Shown here: in pieces, positions 46,055 through 61,002 of the stretch
Position numbering within the stretch: position 1 is the stretch's first letter
How the letters are laid out: each line of letters opens with the position of its first letter
DNA from: Vibrio ulleungensis
GTDB lineage: Bacteria > Pseudomonadota > Gammaproteobacteria > Enterobacterales > Vibrionaceae
NCBI RefSeq assembly: GCF_016900875.1
Contig: NZ_JAFEUM010000003.1
Location: 372,001 to 436,000 of the forward strand
Length of the DNA stretch: 64,000 nucleotides
Reading direction: 5' to 3'
Position numbers and translations under genes: made by a program
Notes under the pieces: generated by a model
What the model was told of the DNA's origin: nothing
Seen by the model: only the letters and a program-made list of their open reading frames with translations
Databases searched by the model: none

Positions 46055-46795
46055 ATGTTAGATCTTCAAGGCTATGAAGCCTCAATCCTTTCCGGAGCAT
46101 TAGTCACAATACAAGTGGCGTTATTGTCTCTGCTACTCGCAGTCGTACTGGGTATGGCGGGGGCGTTAGCTAAGCTTGCACCTTATCGTTGGGCTCGTGC
46201 AATTGCGACGCTATATACCACAATTATCCGTGGGATCCCCGATCTCGTATTAATGATGCTGATTTTTTTCGGTGGTCAGATTTTGCTGAATAACTCACTT
46301 TACTCAATCAATGAGTGGTTAAACGAGTGGTTTACTCAAAGCGATCCAAATCATGAGTGGACGGCTTACTTACCGGATTATATTGATGTCAGCCCTTTCA
46401 TCGCAGGCGTGCTTACGATAGGTTTCATTTTTGGTGCCTACATGGCCGAAACGTTTCGCGGTGCCATCATGGCCGTCGATACGGGTGAGTTAGAGGCAGC
46501 CAAAGCCTATGGCATGAGTGGCGTAATGACTTTTCGTCGCATTTTGTTGCCACAGATGATTCGTCACGCCTTACCAGGTTTTGGTAATAATTGGCTGGTT
46601 CTACTTAAGACCACAGCGCTGGTCTCTATTATCGGCTTGGAAGATATGGTTCGCGTTAGCTCTCTAGCAGCGGGAACAACGAAAGCGCCATTTACGTTCT
46701 ATATGGCGGTGTCAATTATCTTCTTGTTCTTTACCAGTGTTTCAACAGGGCTACTTAAGCTGGTTGAACGTAAATTTAGCATTCAAGCGAGGTAA
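46055..46795 (+). CDS. Amino-acid ABC transporter permease (HisQ type)
   Basis: This is the first inner-membrane subunit, 246 residues. It has an N-terminal segment ILSGALVTIQVALLSLLLAVVLGMAGALAKL, the TTIIRGIPDLVLMMLIFFGG segment and the cytoplasmic EAA loop GELEAAKAYGMSGVMTFRRILLPQM, which docks on the ATPase. A hydrophilic insertion of about 40 residues (NEWLNEWFTQSDPNHEWTAYLPDYIDVSP) between membrane segments makes it longer than E. coli HisQ (228). The ATG at 46055 is preferred; a TTG 21 bases earlier is in frame. The next gene starts two bases after its stop. Confidence 0.88.
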   Translation: MLDLQGYEASILSGALVTIQVALLSLLLAVVLGMAGALAKLAPYRWARAIATLYTTIIRGIPDLVLMMLIFFGGQILLNNSLYSINEWLNEWFTQSDPNHEWTAYLPDYIDVSPFIAGVLTIGFIFGAYMAETFRGAIMAVDTGELEAAKAYGMSGVMTFRRILLPQMIRHALPGFGNNWLVLLKTTALVSIIGLEDMVRVSSLAAGTTKAPFTFYMAVSIIFLFFTSVSTGLLKLVERKFSIQAR

Positions 46796-46797
46796 CG

Positions 46798-47475
46798 ATG
46801 GACTTTTCTATTATTGTCGACAGTATCGATATCTATCTTGAAGGCCTTTGGACCACAGTGTGGTTGGTTGGCTTAGCACTGATCATTGGTCTGAGCGTTG
46901 CGATACCTTTGGCCATTGCGCGTAACAGTGAAAATTGGTTGCTCAAGGGGCCTAGCTGGGCGTTTATCTATTTCTTTCGTGGAACACCACTACTGGTACA
47001 GCTATACCTGATTTACTATGGGATGGACCAGTTTGTCCCAGTTAAAGATACCTTGTGGGAAAATGCATGGTTTTGTGCGTTGGTTGCCTTTGTCCTAAAT
47101 ACCGCCGCGTACACATCCGAGATAATTCGTGGTGCGATCAACGGATTACCAAAAGGTGAAGTCGAAGCGGCAGTTGCCTATGGTATGTCTAGGTTTCAAA
47201 CCTATCGCCGAATTATACTGCCTAGTGCGTTGCGACGCGCTCTGCCAGCGTATAGTAATGAAGTTATCTTTATGCTCCATGGCTCAGCGGTTGCCGGTAT
47301 CATTACCATTTTAGATCTTACTGGCGCAGCAAGATTGGTGAACTCACGCTATTACGCACCTTTTGAGTCGTTTTTAACGGCAGGTTTATTCTATATGGGG
47401 CTAACATTCATCATATTATGGGTGTTCAAAGCCGCTGAGAAACGATTCCTAGCGTATTTAAGACCGCTTTCTTAG
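46798..47475 (+). CDS. Amino-acid ABC transporter permease (HisM type)
   Basis: This is the second inner-membrane subunit, 225 residues. It has LEGLWTTVWLVGLALIIGLSVAIPLAIAR, the FRGTPLLVQLYLIYYGMDQF segment typical of HisM, and an EAA loop GEVEAAVAYGMSRFQTYRRIILPSALRRALP. It pairs with the HisQ-type subunit to form the channel. It ends the operon and is followed by a 19-nt repeat and a strong terminator. Confidence 0.9.
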   Translation: MDFSIIVDSIDIYLEGLWTTVWLVGLALIIGLSVAIPLAIARNSENWLLKGPSWAFIYFFRGTPLLVQLYLIYYGMDQFVPVKDTLWENAWFCALVAFVLNTAAYTSEIIRGAINGLPKGEVEAAVAYGMSRFQTYRRIILPSALRRALPAYSNEVIFMLHGSAVAGIITILDLTGAARLVNSRYYAPFESFLTAGLFYMGLTFIILWVFKAAEKRFLAYLRPLS

Positions 47476-47517
47476 ATAGTTGCCCTAATACGAACCAAAG
47501 CCATTGTCTGGCCAGTA

Positions 47518-47536
47518 AATTACTTCGATTGGTATA
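47518..47536 (+). repeat. 19-nt dispersed intergenic repeat, copy 2
   Basis: AATTACTTCGATTGGTATA is identical to 5363-5381. It starts 43 bases after the HisM-type stop, just before the terminator, mirroring the first copy after ndh. Confidence 0.65.
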
Positions 47537-47543
47537 AGTACTT

Positions 47544-47582
47544 AAAAGCCCCGCTCTACGTTGTTGAGCGGGGCTTTTATTT
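47544..47582. terminator. Bidirectional terminator between the ABC operon and xthA
   Basis: A perfect 13-pair stem (47544-47556 with 47566-47578) has A residues on the left and a T-rich right side. It lies between convergent genes. Confidence 0.9.
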
Positions 47583-47591
47583 TGTAAACGA

Positions 47592-48398
47592 CTATTTAAA
47601 CGTCGACCATATAGGTGCGTGGTCCGAGGGCTTCTCAACGCCACGTAACTCATAGTCGATGTCAGACTCTATGCATTTGTCTGTAAGTGATTGAGTAGCC
47701 AGTATCACGTCTATGCGTAATCCGCGGTTATCGTCAAACCCACGGGAGCGGTAGTCAAACCATGAATATTTACCTTCGACATCTGGATAAAGATGACGGA
47801 AAGTATCGGTAAAGCCCCAGGCAAGTAAATCGCTTAACCATTGGCGCTCTTCTGGTTGAAATGAACACTTACCGGTTTTAAGCCATCTCTTTTTGTTTGG
47901 CTCTCCAATACCAATATCGGCATCAACTGGGCTAATATTGATATCGCCCATGACGATGAGGTTTTCGGTGTTGGATCTATGACTATTGAGATAATTCATT
48001 AGATCGGAATAGAACTGGCGCTTGTACGGGAACTTGGTTTCGTGAGCGATATTGTCCCCTTGCGGAAAATAGCCATTCATAATGGTGACAGGTTCACCGT
48101 TATCATTTTCTACGGTGACGGTGATCATTCGCTTCTGATGTTCGTCATTGTCGGTTGGAAAGCCTTTTTCTACCGAGATAGGCTCTTTTTTGCACAGCAT
48201 CGCGACACCATAGTGACCTTTTTGACCGTGATGAAATACTTTGTAACCCATTGCTTCGACGTCTTCTCTAGGAAACATGTCGTCGTGGACCTTTATTTCT
48301 TGTAGGCCGATAACGTCTGGGTCATGTTTGTCAATCAATGCTTGTAGTTGATGAAGGCGGGCTCTCAAGCCATTGATATTAAAGCTTATAACTTTCAT
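47592..48398 (-). CDS. xthA: Exodeoxyribonuclease III
   Basis: This AP endonuclease and 3'-5' exonuclease acts in base-excision repair. The 268-residue protein matches the E. coli length. Visible catalytic signatures are [30 protein letters not shown] with the metal-binding Glu, [15 protein letters not shown] with Asp and Asn, and the final PSDHAPIW with the catalytic His. It stands alone between two convergent or divergent neighbours. Confidence 0.96.
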   Translation of the reverse strand: MKVISFNINGLRARLHQLQALIDKHDPDVIGLQEIKVHDDMFPREDVEAMGYKVFHHGQKGHYGVAMLCKKEPISVEKGFPTDNDEHQKRMITVTVENDNGEPVTIMNGYFPQGDNIAHETKFPYKRQFYSDLMNYLNSHRSNTENLIVMGDINISPVDADIGIGEPNKKRWLKTGKCSFQPEERQWLSDLLAWGFTDTFRHLYPDVEGKYSWFDYRSRGFDDNRGLRIDVILATQSLTDKCIESDIDYELRGVEKPSDHAPIWSTFK

Positions 48399-48614
48399 TT
48401 TCTGTCCTTGCTTTTACTGTTATTGCTATCTTACCACTGGCTGAAAATCGGTAACATGAATTTGTTGAAGAACCGATTAACAATTTTATCATTTCGGCCG
48501 ATAACCAATAGAGAACGCAATCGTTTACCCCTACATAATAGGCAGGTTAATCTTTCTTTACCGCATATTGTGTTAATTGGTTGTAAACTGTACATTATAC
48601 TATAACGTCATCCG

Positions 48615-48632
48615 TGCTAAACGCATTTAGCA
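48615..48632. other. Inverted repeat just upstream of the chemoreceptor gene
   Basis: TGCTAAA-CGCA-TTTAGCA is a perfect seven-pair inverted repeat ending 25 bases before the ATG. It could be an operator or a leader hairpin. No known regulator consensus was matched. Confidence 0.4.
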
Positions 48633-48657
48633 AATCAAAAGCAATAAGGACATTGCA

Positions 48658-50760
48658 ATGCATTCAATTTCGATCAAATGGAAAATCACACTTTTAAGCG
48701 GCCTCTGCCTTGTGATCAGCTGCGCTGCGCTGATCGGTTTTTCTATACAAAGTTCAGTTTCTTCGCAAGTAACTAACAGTGAGCTTAGTCGCCAATCGGT
48801 GATTGAAAAGTCAGAGCAGCTGCTGCAAAACGGCGCTGAGCTAGGTGCGCTTTCTGTACAAAGTTTTTTACTCGAAGCGCAGCACCGAGCCGAAATGTTG
48901 GCGCAAAATGCACTGTTTATTAAATACAATGCAGAAGAAACATGGGTAGCAAGTGAAGACCTACGAACATCACTTAATGAGATGCTTGGCCAAACACTGG
49001 CGGTATTTCCGACTGTTAAAGGCGCTTATTTGGTTTTTGAGCAGGACCAATTGGATGGTGAAGACAGCAACTACCATAATGCCGACTATGTAGGCTCGAA
49101 CGAAGTTGGGCGATTTGCTCCTTATTGGCGCCGCGCAGCAGATGGCGCAGCTGTTGCGACCGTTTTACCTGAATCAACACTCCAGAATCCGATTGATAGC
49201 GATCTGTTTCAATGCGCCAAACAGATCAGTAGCGCTTGTATTGCGACTCCGCAGTTATCCGAGACAGGTGAACTGACAACAGCCATCAGTGTGCCTTTGA
49301 TCACCGATGGTATTGTTGGGGTACTTGGGATAGAGGTGAGTTTAGACGGACTGGCATCGCTTGTTGAGCAAACTGACGCTGAACTGTTTAATGGTGTTGG
49401 TAGTGTGGCGGTATTAGGGGCCGTGCAACAAGTGCTAGCAGATTCTAACCAGCGCTTTGAGCTTTTAACGGGATTTGAGAGCGCAAACTTGTCCGCGCAG
49501 TCGTTAACTAGTGAATTGTCGAAAGGCGTGCCAACCAACTTTTGGAGTGACGATCAGCAGCACTTACAAGGTCTGTCACCCATTACTATCGCCAATCAAA
49601 ATTGGTCAATTTTGGTGGAAATGCCTCGTGATGTGATCGTGCAAGATGCGGTTACGCTGGATAATGCGATGTCTACGCAGCTTGAACAGTCTATTCGCAC
49701 TAATTTGCTGTTTGGTAGTGGACTGATTGTGATTGCTCTTGCATTTACTGCTGTAATGTCGAGTGGGCTTGTCAAAACCATAACCCATTTGGTATCACGC
49801 TTTACTGATATTGCTTCTGGTGACGGTGATTTGACGCAACGTATCGAAGTGAAATCGAACGATGAAGTGGGGCAGTTAAGTCGCGCGTTCAATCAGTTTT
49901 TAGATAAACTTCAACCGATTATTACTCAGGTAGTAAAAGGCAGTGAACAGGTTGCAACCACGTCTATAGAGGCGCAAAAAAGCGCGTCAGAGTCGCGTCA
50001 AAGCAGTGAATCTCAGTTTAAAGAGGTGGACATGGTAGCCACTGCAGCAGAAGAGCTGACCCAAACGGCTGGTTTAGTGTACAGCAATGCGCAAGTCGCT
50101 GTAGATGCGGCAGAAAAAGCCAATCAATCCGCGTCTCAAGGTCAGCAAGTTGTTCAGGCATCAACCGAATCTATGCAGGCGTTGCTCAGCAAAATGGAAC
50201 AAGCCGTTCCAGTGGTTGATGATTTATCGAAGAACAATGCCAACATTACTGAAATATTAGGTGTGATTGAGGGTATCTCGGAACAGACCAACTTACTAGC
50301 GTTAAATGCGGCGATAGAAGCGGCGAGAGCGGGGGAGCAAGGGCGTGGTTTTGCCGTCGTTGCTGATGAAGTCAGACAACTGGCGAGCCGTACTAATGAA
50401 CAAGTGGGCGAGATTCGAGGTGTGATTGAAAAAGTGCACAAAGGGACCAATGATGTGGTCGATGCTATTGCTCAAAGTAACGAGCTGGCGCAAGATGCTT
50501 CATCGCAGGTGCTAAACGCGGTTGAAGAGCTAGACCATACGTTCGCAAGCATCGCGAGTATCTCTGACATGAATGCGCAGATTGTGAAAGCCGCTGAAGA
50601 GCAGCAACAAGTGGCTTCAGAAGTGAATATCAGCGTCGCAAATATTCGCGAATTAAGTGCAGAGATTTTGGATCAGGCCGCAGTATCGGAAGAGATGGGC
50701 CAACGGATAGCGGCCTCTTCTGCACAGCAGCAGCAGGTTGTATCGCAGTTTAAAGTGTAA
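48658..50760 (+). CDS. Methyl-accepting chemotaxis protein
   Basis: The 700-residue chemoreceptor has a first membrane helix ([21 protein letters not shown]), a large periplasmic sensor of about 310 residues (dCACHE-like in size), a second helix ([23 protein letters not shown]), a HAMP region ([21 protein letters not shown]) and a signalling domain. Its tip reads [38 protein letters not shown], the hallmark that contacts CheA and CheW. The end [10 protein letters not shown] carries no CheR-binding pentapeptide. The ligand is unknown, though such sensors often bind amino acids. Confidence 0.93.
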   Translation: MHSISIKWKITLLSGLCLVISCAALIGFSIQSSVSSQVTNSELSRQSVIEKSEQLLQNGAELGALSVQSFLLEAQHRAEMLAQNALFIKYNAEETWVASEDLRTSLNEMLGQTLAVFPTVKGAYLVFEQDQLDGEDSNYHNADYVGSNEVGRFAPYWRRAADGAAVATVLPESTLQNPIDSDLFQCAKQISSACIATPQLSETGELTTAISVPLITDGIVGVLGIEVSLDGLASLVEQTDAELFNGVGSVAVLGAVQQVLADSNQRFELLTGFESANLSAQSLTSELSKGVPTNFWSDDQQHLQGLSPITIANQNWSILVEMPRDVIVQDAVTLDNAMSTQLEQSIRTNLLFGSGLIVIALAFTAVMSSGLVKTITHLVSRFTDIASGDGDLTQRIEVKSNDEVGQLSRAFNQFLDKLQPIITQVVKGSEQVATTSIEAQKSASESRQSSESQFKEVDMVATAAEELTQTAGLVYSNAQVAVDAAEKANQSASQGQQVVQASTESMQALLSKMEQAVPVVDDLSKNNANITEILGVIEGISEQTNLLALNAAIEAARAGEQGRGFAVVADEVRQLASRTNEQVGEIRGVIEKVHKGTNDVVDAIAQSNELAQDASSQVLNAVEELDHTFASIASISDMNAQIVKAAEEQQQVASEVNISVANIRELSAEILDQAAVSEEMGQRIAASSAQQQQVVSQFKV

Positions 50761-50775
50761 TTGCCGATAAGATCA

Positions 50776-50817
50776 AAAAGGCCCTGACAGAGTCAAAAGT
50801 CTCTGTCAGGGCCTTTT
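50776..50817. terminator. Bidirectional terminator between the chemoreceptor gene and purB
   Basis: A perfect 17-pair inverted repeat (50776-50792 with 50801-50817) has an eight-base loop, with A residues at one end and T residues at the other. Confidence 0.95.
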
Positions 50818-50825
50818 ACTTTTTA

Positions 50826-52884
<2,059 letters not shown>

Positions 52885-52913
52885 TACACTTCTCTCCTAG
52901 TTAGGCTAATGAG

Positions 52914-54023
52914 CTAAAACTTCTGTTCAATGATTCCGCCACCGAGGCACACTTCACCGTCATAGAATACGGCTGATTGTCCAGGGGTCACGGCAACTTG
53001 TTGCTCGTCAAAGACAACACGTATAGTGCTGTCGTCGACGGGCACAATGGTACATGGAATGTCTTGCTGACGGTAGCGCGTTTTTACCGTGCAGCGTTTA
53101 GTTTCTGTGATCACTTGTCGATCCACCCAATGAAGTTGTGAAGCGACTAAGCCATTAGACTTGAGTAGTGGGTGGTCGCTACCTTGAACAGCAATAAGAA
53201 CATTGCGTTTAAGATCTTTTTCGGCAACATACCACGGGTCTTCGTTACCGCCACCGCCTTTTTGGCCACCGATGTGTAGACCTTTACGCTGACCTAACGT
53301 GTGATACATCAATCCTTGGTGCTCGCCAATGACTTTGCCGTCAGGCGTTTCAATTTTACCCGGTTGAGCAGGCAAGTAGCGCGATAGGAAATCGGTAAAC
53401 TTACGTTCGCCTATAAAGCAGATCCCAGTCGAGTCTTTCTTTTTGGCGGTAATAAGGTCTTGTTCTTCAGCAATGCGTCGTACTTCTGGCTTTTCCAGTT
53501 CACCTACAGGAAACAGGCTACGCGCCACTTGTTCGCTGCTTAGCGTGTACAGGAAGTAGCTTTGGTCTTTATTGCCGTCTAGGCCGCGCAACATCTGTGC
53601 TGGCTCGTCTTGCGAGGTTGGGAATGTGCGGCGGACGTAATGGCCCATCGCAATATAGTCGGCATCAAGGACTTCGTCAGCAAATTCTAAAAACGCTTTA
53701 AACTTGATCTCTTTGTTACATAAAATGTCTGGGTTAGGTGTGCGGCCCGCTTTGTACTCGTCTAAAAAGTATTCAAAAACGTTGTCCCAGTATTCCGCAG
53801 CAAAGTTAATTTTGTGCAAGTGGATGCCAAGTTTGTCACACACGGCCTGAGCATCAGCAAGATCTTCAGCTGCAGTACAATATTCTTCACCGTCGTCTTC
53901 TTCCCAGTTTTTCATGAAAAGACCTTCGACCTGGTAGCCTTGCTGTTGCAGCAAATACGCCGAGACCGAAGAGTCGACTCCGCCAGACATACCAACGATC
54001 ACTTTTTTGTCGCCGTTTGACAT
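52914..54023 (-). CDS. mnmA: tRNA 2-thiouridylase MnmA
   Basis: MnmA thiolates U34 of Lys, Glu and Gln tRNAs. The 369-residue protein has the PP-loop [20 protein letters not shown], the first catalytic Cys in [12 protein letters not shown], and the second in [29 protein letters not shown] residues ([16 protein letters not shown]) and the C-terminal [14 protein letters not shown] complete it. The ATG at 54023 has AGGTG six bases upstream; a GTG at 54032 is a less likely alternative. Confidence 0.96.
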   Translation of the reverse strand: MSNGDKKVIVGMSGGVDSSVSAYLLQQQGYQVEGLFMKNWEEDDGEEYCTAAEDLADAQAVCDKLGIHLHKINFAAEYWDNVFEYFLDEYKAGRTPNPDILCNKEIKFKAFLEFADEVLDADYIAMGHYVRRTFPTSQDEPAQMLRGLDGNKDQSYFLYTLSSEQVARSLFPVGELEKPEVRRIAEEQDLITAKKKDSTGICFIGERKFTDFLSRYLPAQPGKIETPDGKVIGEHQGLMYHTLGQRKGLHIGGQKGGGGNEDPWYVAEKDLKRNVLIAVQGSDHPLLKSNGLVASQLHWVDRQVITETKRCTVKTRYRQQDIPCTIVPVDDSTIRVVFDEQQVAVTPGQSAVFYDGEVCLGGGIIEQKF

Positions 54024-54133
54024 ACTTAACACCTAACATTTTTAACGGTCGCAGATTCTATCAGAAAGGTTTACCGATCGACAGTACCGCGATCAAAATC
54101 ACACTTTTCAATATGTGGTTTAGTTTCTAAAAC

Positions 54134-54826
54134 TCAACCCTCAAGCACACGATATTCGCCCAAACCTAATCCGTCGAGTTTATAAGGGCCTATAGAGACT
54201 CGGATCAGACGCAGCGTAGGAAAACCAATATTCGCGGTCATGCGTCTAACCTGTCGGTTGCGCCCTTCGGTAATCGTGATAGCTAACCAGCTGGTGGGAA
54301 TAGCGGCTCTAAAGCGCACGGGAGGCTCTCTATCCCACAATGATGGGGCGTCGAGCCGCTCAATGAGCGCTGGGGCGGTTACACCGTCTTTTAGTTCAAC
54401 ACCTTTTCTGAGCTTGTCTAGTGATGCCTCGTCTGGATCACCTTCTACTTGAACCCAATAGGTTTTAGGTTGTTTAGTGCTGGGTTGAGTTAACTGAGCT
54501 TGAAGCTTTCCATCGTTTGTTAGCAGTACCAAACCTTCGCTATCACGGTCTAGTCGACCAGCGGGATATACGTCCTTAATCGGCACAAAATCGGCTAACG
54601 TTTTTCGACCATCACCATCAGTGAACTGTGTCAGTACGTCGAATGGCTTGTTGAGAAGTACAATCTTGCGTTCACCAGGAGCGAGTGAGGCTATTGGCTT
54701 AGTCGTCTTTTTGCTGAATCGTTTGTCGCTGCTATAGCGGGAGTTTGGTCTTTTTGAGTGTTTGATTCGATGTTTGGTTGAACTGGTGTTTTTTCGTTCA
54801 GAAGTGTGACTGGCGCGCTCACCCAT
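54134..54826 (-). CDS. rluE: 23S rRNA pseudouridine synthase RluE
   Basis: This RsuA-family enzyme is expected to make pseudouridine 2457 in 23S rRNA. The 230-residue protein has a basic, Ser/Lys-rich N-terminal extension of about 45 residues, then [26 protein letters not shown], the catalytic [21 protein letters not shown] with the Asp, and [30 protein letters not shown]. It lacks an S4 domain, consistent with RluE rather than RluB or RluF. AAGGTAG precedes the ATG. Confidence 0.92.
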   Translation of the reverse strand: MGERASHTSERKNTSSTKHRIKHSKRPNSRYSSDKRFSKKTTKPIASLAPGERKIVLLNKPFDVLTQFTDGDGRKTLADFVPIKDVYPAGRLDRDSEGLVLLTNDGKLQAQLTQPSTKQPKTYWVQVEGDPDEASLDKLRKGVELKDGVTAPALIERLDAPSLWDREPPVRFRAAIPTSWLAITITEGRNRQVRRMTANIGFPTLRLIRVSIGPYKLDGLGLGEYRVLEG

Positions 54827-57359
<2,533 letters not shown>

Positions 57360-57369
57360 TTGAAAACTC

Positions 57370-57392
57370 TTTAGGCGTTGATAACGCCTAAA
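57370..57392 (+). other. Hairpin immediately after icd
   Basis: TTTAGGCGTT pairs with AACGCCTAAA around GAT. It is followed at 57403 by the true terminator, so icd mRNA would end in two hairpins. Confidence 0.5.
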
Positions 57393-57402
57393 CAATTCTA
57401 GA

Positions 57403-57439
57403 ACGAAAAAGCCCACTTCTTAGAAGTGGGCTTTTTCGT
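57403..57439. terminator. Bidirectional terminator between icd and cspD
   Basis: A perfect 17-pair stem (57403-57419 with 57423-57439) closes a three-base loop, with A and T runs in the outer stem on both sides. It lies between convergent genes. Confidence 0.95.
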
Positions 57440-57449
57440 CTGTACGGGT

Positions 57450-57677
57450 TTATTTTGCAGAATCGGTCTCTATGGGGACTACGCTGCTGGCATGGGAACC
57501 TTTGGGTCCTGCAACCACTTCGTAGGTTACCGCTTGCCCTGCTTTGAGGGTTCGATAACCATCCATTTGAATCGTTGAATAATGCGCAAACACGTCCTCT
57601 TCGCTGTTTTCGCCTTCTGGGCAAATAAACCCAAAACCTTTAGCATTATTGAACCATTTAACTGTACCTGTAGCCAT
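57450..57677 (-). CDS. cspD: Cold-shock-domain protein CspD
   Basis: This 75-residue single-domain protein has the RNA-binding motifs [10 protein letters not shown] (RNP1) and [10 protein letters not shown] (RNP2), and the CspD wording [16 protein letters not shown] with a longer tail ([19 protein letters not shown]). In E. coli CspD is a stationary-phase inhibitor of DNA replication and is encoded beside clpS-clpA, as here, transcribed divergently. The gene order supports cspD over other csp paralogues. Confidence 0.92.
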   Translation of the reverse strand: MATGTVKWFNNAKGFGFICPEGENSEEDVFAHYSTIQMDGYRTLKAGQAVTYEVVAGPKGSHASSVVPIETDSAK

Positions 57678-58301
57678 GCCTTACGTCCTTAATTGCATTT
57701 GTAGTTGTTCTTACCTAATCCAAGGTGGGAAACCTTGACGTCCATTAGATAGTAAACGTCTCCTTTCTTACGTGTGTCTCGCATTTGAGCGGTAACAGAA
57801 AGTTAGACGAAAAATACATCGATGGGTCTACCTTGTAATGTTGCGATGTCACTATTACGCACCAATTGCCTATCACAAATAGAGGGCTTTTAAGCCGTTG
57901 GTGCTATCTCTAAGTAATGAGCAGTTCTATTTTGCATAGACAGTGTAAATCGGTGATTTTTTAGTCACGTCTCATCACTTTAGACAAGATTGGGTCTGAG
58001 TCAACTGCGTGCTACAGCAAAAAAGAGACTTTTTTCACAAAATGAGAAACTGGCCCCAACTTTTTGTTAACATTAGCAAAGGGTAAAAAAACGTCGTTCA
58101 ATTCTTAAAACAGCGACCTTTTGTGTAATAAACGGTCGAATGTAACGGTCTGTTTCTATTCTGACGATACGGACATTAGAGACTCGACGAACCTTGTCCA
58201 AACTCATGGCAATCTTTTATTTGCAGGGATACAATTGCTGCATTAGTCTCTATGTAAGAGCAATCAAAAATTGCTCTGATTTGTTGGGTTGTAACGTAGT
58301 A
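57678..58301. other. Long divergent intergenic region between cspD and clpS
   Basis: About 620 bases, the longest gap in the window. A CAAGGT/ACCTTG hairpin lies at 57721-57737 in the cspD leader. Several short inverted repeats of low GC occur in the middle. An AGAGCAAT/ATTGCTCT hairpin lies at 58257-58277 in the clpS leader. The frame of clpS stays open for 36 codons upstream of its ATG, but this looks like chance. No separate RNA gene could be supported. Confidence 0.5.
58257..58277 (+). other. Leader hairpin upstream of clpS
   Basis: AGAGCAAT and ATTGCTCT pair around a five-base loop, ending 24 bases before the clpS ATG. It could affect translation of clpS, whose ribosome site is weak. 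Confidence 0.45.
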
Positions 58302-58622
58302 ATGAGTAAGCACTTTGAATGGGTCACTCCCGACTCGGATTTGTTAGAGTTGGAAAAGACCGAACTGTCACCACCGTCGATGTACCATGTCATGCTCAAT
58401 AACGATGACTACACACCGATGGATTTCGTTGTCGAGATCTTAGAACGGTTTTTCGCAATGGAGCTTGATAAAGCCAACCAAGTGATGCTGCAAGTACACT
58501 ACGAAGGCAAAGCAAGTTGTGGGGTGTTTAGTGCAGAAGTAGCAGAAACCAAAGTGGCTCAAGTCACGGTGTATGCAAAAGAAAATGAGCACCCGTTGTT
58601 ATGCACAATGGAGCGTGCGTAA
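58302..58622 (+). CDS. clpS: ClpS, ClpA adaptor and N-degron recognin
   Basis: ClpS binds proteins with Leu, Phe, Trp or Tyr at the N-terminus and delivers them to ClpAP. The 106-residue protein matches E. coli ClpS in length. The binding pocket is seen as MYHVMLNNDDYTPMDFV, with the conserved Asn-Asp-Asp, and the His in QVHYEGKASCGVFSAEVAETK. The start (MSKHFEWVTPDSD) is set by homology, since no good ribosome site precedes it; an in-frame start 36 codons earlier exists. clpA follows. Confidence 0.94.
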   Translation: MSKHFEWVTPDSDLLELEKTELSPPSMYHVMLNNDDYTPMDFVVEILERFFAMELDKANQVMLQVHYEGKASCGVFSAEVAETKVAQVTVYAKENEHPLLCTMERA

Positions 58623-58687
58623 GGTTTGTTTAAACATAACCATTGAGCTTTCTCACCATTCGATGGTTTTGTTTTTGGGGAGGTACT

Positions 58688-60964
58688 ATGTTGAACAAAG
58701 AATTAGAAACCAGTCTAAACGGAGCGTTTGCTAGAGCGCGTGATAAACGCCACGAGTTTATGACGGTCGAGCATTTATTGCTCGCGCTTATAGATAATAA
58801 CTCCGCAAGAGAAGCGCTTAAAGCGTGCCAAGCCAATCTTGATCTACTTAAACAAGAGCTTGAACTGTTCATTGAACAGACCACCCCCTTGATTCCTGAA
58901 AACGATGAAACGCGAGAAACTCAGCCAACACTCAGTTTTCAACGCGTATTACAGCGCGCAGTATTTCACGTTCAATCTTCTGGCCGCAACGAAGTTACCG
59001 GTGCCAATGTCCTAGTGGCCATTTTTAGCGAACAAGAAAGCCATGCCGCTTACTTGTTAAAGAAAAATGAAGTCAGCCGCCTAGATATCGTCAACTTCAT
59101 ATCTCATGGCATTACCAAGTCGTCACCAAATGACGCGAGTAGCGGAGACATTTTTGGTAAATCAGAAGGCCCTGCTCCAAGTGAAGAAGTGGGTGGCGAA
59201 GATAAGCTCGAAAATTTTGCAACCAACCTTAATATTGTGGCCAAAAATGGACACATTGATCCGCTCATTGGACGCGATCAAGAATTAGAACGCACTATTC
59301 AAGTTTTATGCAGACGCCGCAAGAACAACCCTCTATTAGTCGGCGAGGCAGGCGTAGGGAAAACAGCGATTGCTGAAGGCCTTGCTTGGAGAATCGTAGA
59401 AGGCCAAGTTCCTGACGTGATTAAGAATAGTGTCATCTATTCGCTCGATATTGGCTCGCTTTTAGCGGGAACCAAATACCGTGGTGACTTTGAAAAGCGT
59501 TTCAAGAATATTTTGAAACAGCTAGAGAAAGAAGATGATGCTGTACTGTTTATCGATGAAATCCACACCATCATTGGTGCCGGAGCCGCTTCGGGCGGTC
59601 AAGTCGATGCAGCCAACCTTATTAAGCCACTGTTGAGTAGCGGCAAGTTGCGTTGTATTGGTTCTACGACTTACCAAGAGTACAGCACGATTTTTGAAAA
59701 AGAGCGTGCACTGTCTCGACGCTTCCAGAAAATCGATGTAGTGGAGCCGTCAGTGGACGACACTACCAAGATTTTGATGGGCCTTAAGCCTAAATACGAA
59801 GCTCACCATGAAGTTCGCTACACCAATAAAGCATTGCGAGCTGCGGTAGAGCTGTCTGCTAAGTACATCAACGAGCGTCACCTACCAGATAAGGCGATTG
59901 ACGTAATAGATGAAGCAGGCGCGAAGAGCCGTTTAACCCCTGCAAGTCGTCGTAAAAAAACCGTGGGTGTTTCTGAAATAGAAGCCATGGTCGCTAAAAT
60001 GGCGCGCATTCCAGAAAAATCGGTCTCGTCTTCAGATAAAGACATTCTTCAAAATCTCGACGAGAAAATGAAGATGTTGGTGTTTGGTCAAAATAACGCT
60101 ATTGATGCCCTGAGCGAAGCGATTAAGCTCACTCGTGCAGGCCTAGGTGCAGACAATAAACCAGTAGGTTCATTCTTATTTGCTGGCCCAACAGGGGTAG
60201 GTAAAACAGAGGTTACTGTGCAATTGGCTAAACTGCTTGGTATTGAGCTACTGCGCTTTGACATGTCGGAATATGGTGAGCGACATTCCGTGAGCCGATT
60301 GATTGGCGCGCCTCCTGGTTACGTTGGGTATGATCAGGGTGGGTTATTGACCGATGCTGCTATTAAGCACCCTCACTCTGTTGTACTGCTTGATGAAATT
60401 GAGAAAGCGCACCCAGATATCTTTAACTTGCTGTTGCAGGTGATGGATAATGGTACGTTGACCGATAATAACGGCCGCAAGGCAGACTTCCGCAACGTTA
60501 TTCTAGTAATGACGACAAACGCCGGTGTAACGGAAACAGAGAAGAAATCTATTGGTCTGATCCAACAAGATAATAGCACTGACGCAATGGCAGAAATAAA
60601 ACGCGTATTTACACCAGAATTTAGAAACAGACTCGATAACATTATCTGGTTCAATGCCTTGGACGAAGAGGTGATACATCAGGTTGTTGATAAGTTTATA
60701 GTGGAACTTCAAGCGCAGCTTGATTCGCGTGGTGTGTCGATGGAAGTGACTCCTGAAGCTCGGCATTGGTTGGCCATCAAAGGCTACGATAAGACAATGG
60801 GCGCTCGTCCTATGTCTCGTGTTATACAAGAGAACCTCAAGAAGCCTTTGGCTAACGAGCTGTTATTCGGTCGTTTAGTAAATGGCGGTGCGGTGTCTGT
60901 TGAACTCGTTGAAGACGAGTTGAAGTTTAACTACGCTGACACGGAAGAAGAAGTGTTCCATTAA
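58688..60964 (+). CDS. clpA: ClpA, ATP-dependent Clp protease unfoldase
   Basis: This AAA+ ring feeds substrates to ClpP. The 758-residue protein equals E. coli ClpA. The N-domain (MLNKELETSLNGAFARARDKRHEFMTVEHLL) is the ClpS docking site. Two ATPase modules follow, with Walker A motifs GEAGVGKTA and GPTGVGKTE. The IGL loop for ClpP docking is seen in KSIGLIQQDN. GGGGAGG lies just before the ATG at 58688. It overlaps nothing and ends with a terminator. Confidence 0.97.
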   Translation: MLNKELETSLNGAFARARDKRHEFMTVEHLLLALIDNNSAREALKACQANLDLLKQELELFIEQTTPLIPENDETRETQPTLSFQRVLQRAVFHVQSSGRNEVTGANVLVAIFSEQESHAAYLLKKNEVSRLDIVNFISHGITKSSPNDASSGDIFGKSEGPAPSEEVGGEDKLENFATNLNIVAKNGHIDPLIGRDQELERTIQVLCRRRKNNPLLVGEAGVGKTAIAEGLAWRIVEGQVPDVIKNSVIYSLDIGSLLAGTKYRGDFEKRFKNILKQLEKEDDAVLFIDEIHTIIGAGAASGGQVDAANLIKPLLSSGKLRCIGSTTYQEYSTIFEKERALSRRFQKIDVVEPSVDDTTKILMGLKPKYEAHHEVRYTNKALRAAVELSAKYINERHLPDKAIDVIDEAGAKSRLTPASRRKKTVGVSEIEAMVAKMARIPEKSVSSSDKDILQNLDEKMKMLVFGQNNAIDALSEAIKLTRAGLGADNKPVGSFLFAGPTGVGKTEVTVQLAKLLGIELLRFDMSEYGERHSVSRLIGAPPGYVGYDQGGLLTDAAIKHPHSVVLLDEIEKAHPDIFNLLLQVMDNGTLTDNNGRKADFRNVILVMTTNAGVTETEKKSIGLIQQDNSTDAMAEIKRVFTPEFRNRLDNIIWFNALDEEVIHQVVDKFIVELQAQLDSRGVSMEVTPEARHWLAIKGYDKTMGARPMSRVIQENLKKPLANELLFGRLVNGGAVSVELVEDELKFNYADTEEEVFH

Positions 60965-61002
60965 GGAGCACTTTACTCGCTAATTAGCATCTTCTAGAAA
61001 AG

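Noticed and set aside
58194..58301. 36-residue extension of ClpS
   Set aside because: It is not part of the family; the homologous start is the ATG at 58302 and the upstream DNA contains a hairpin.
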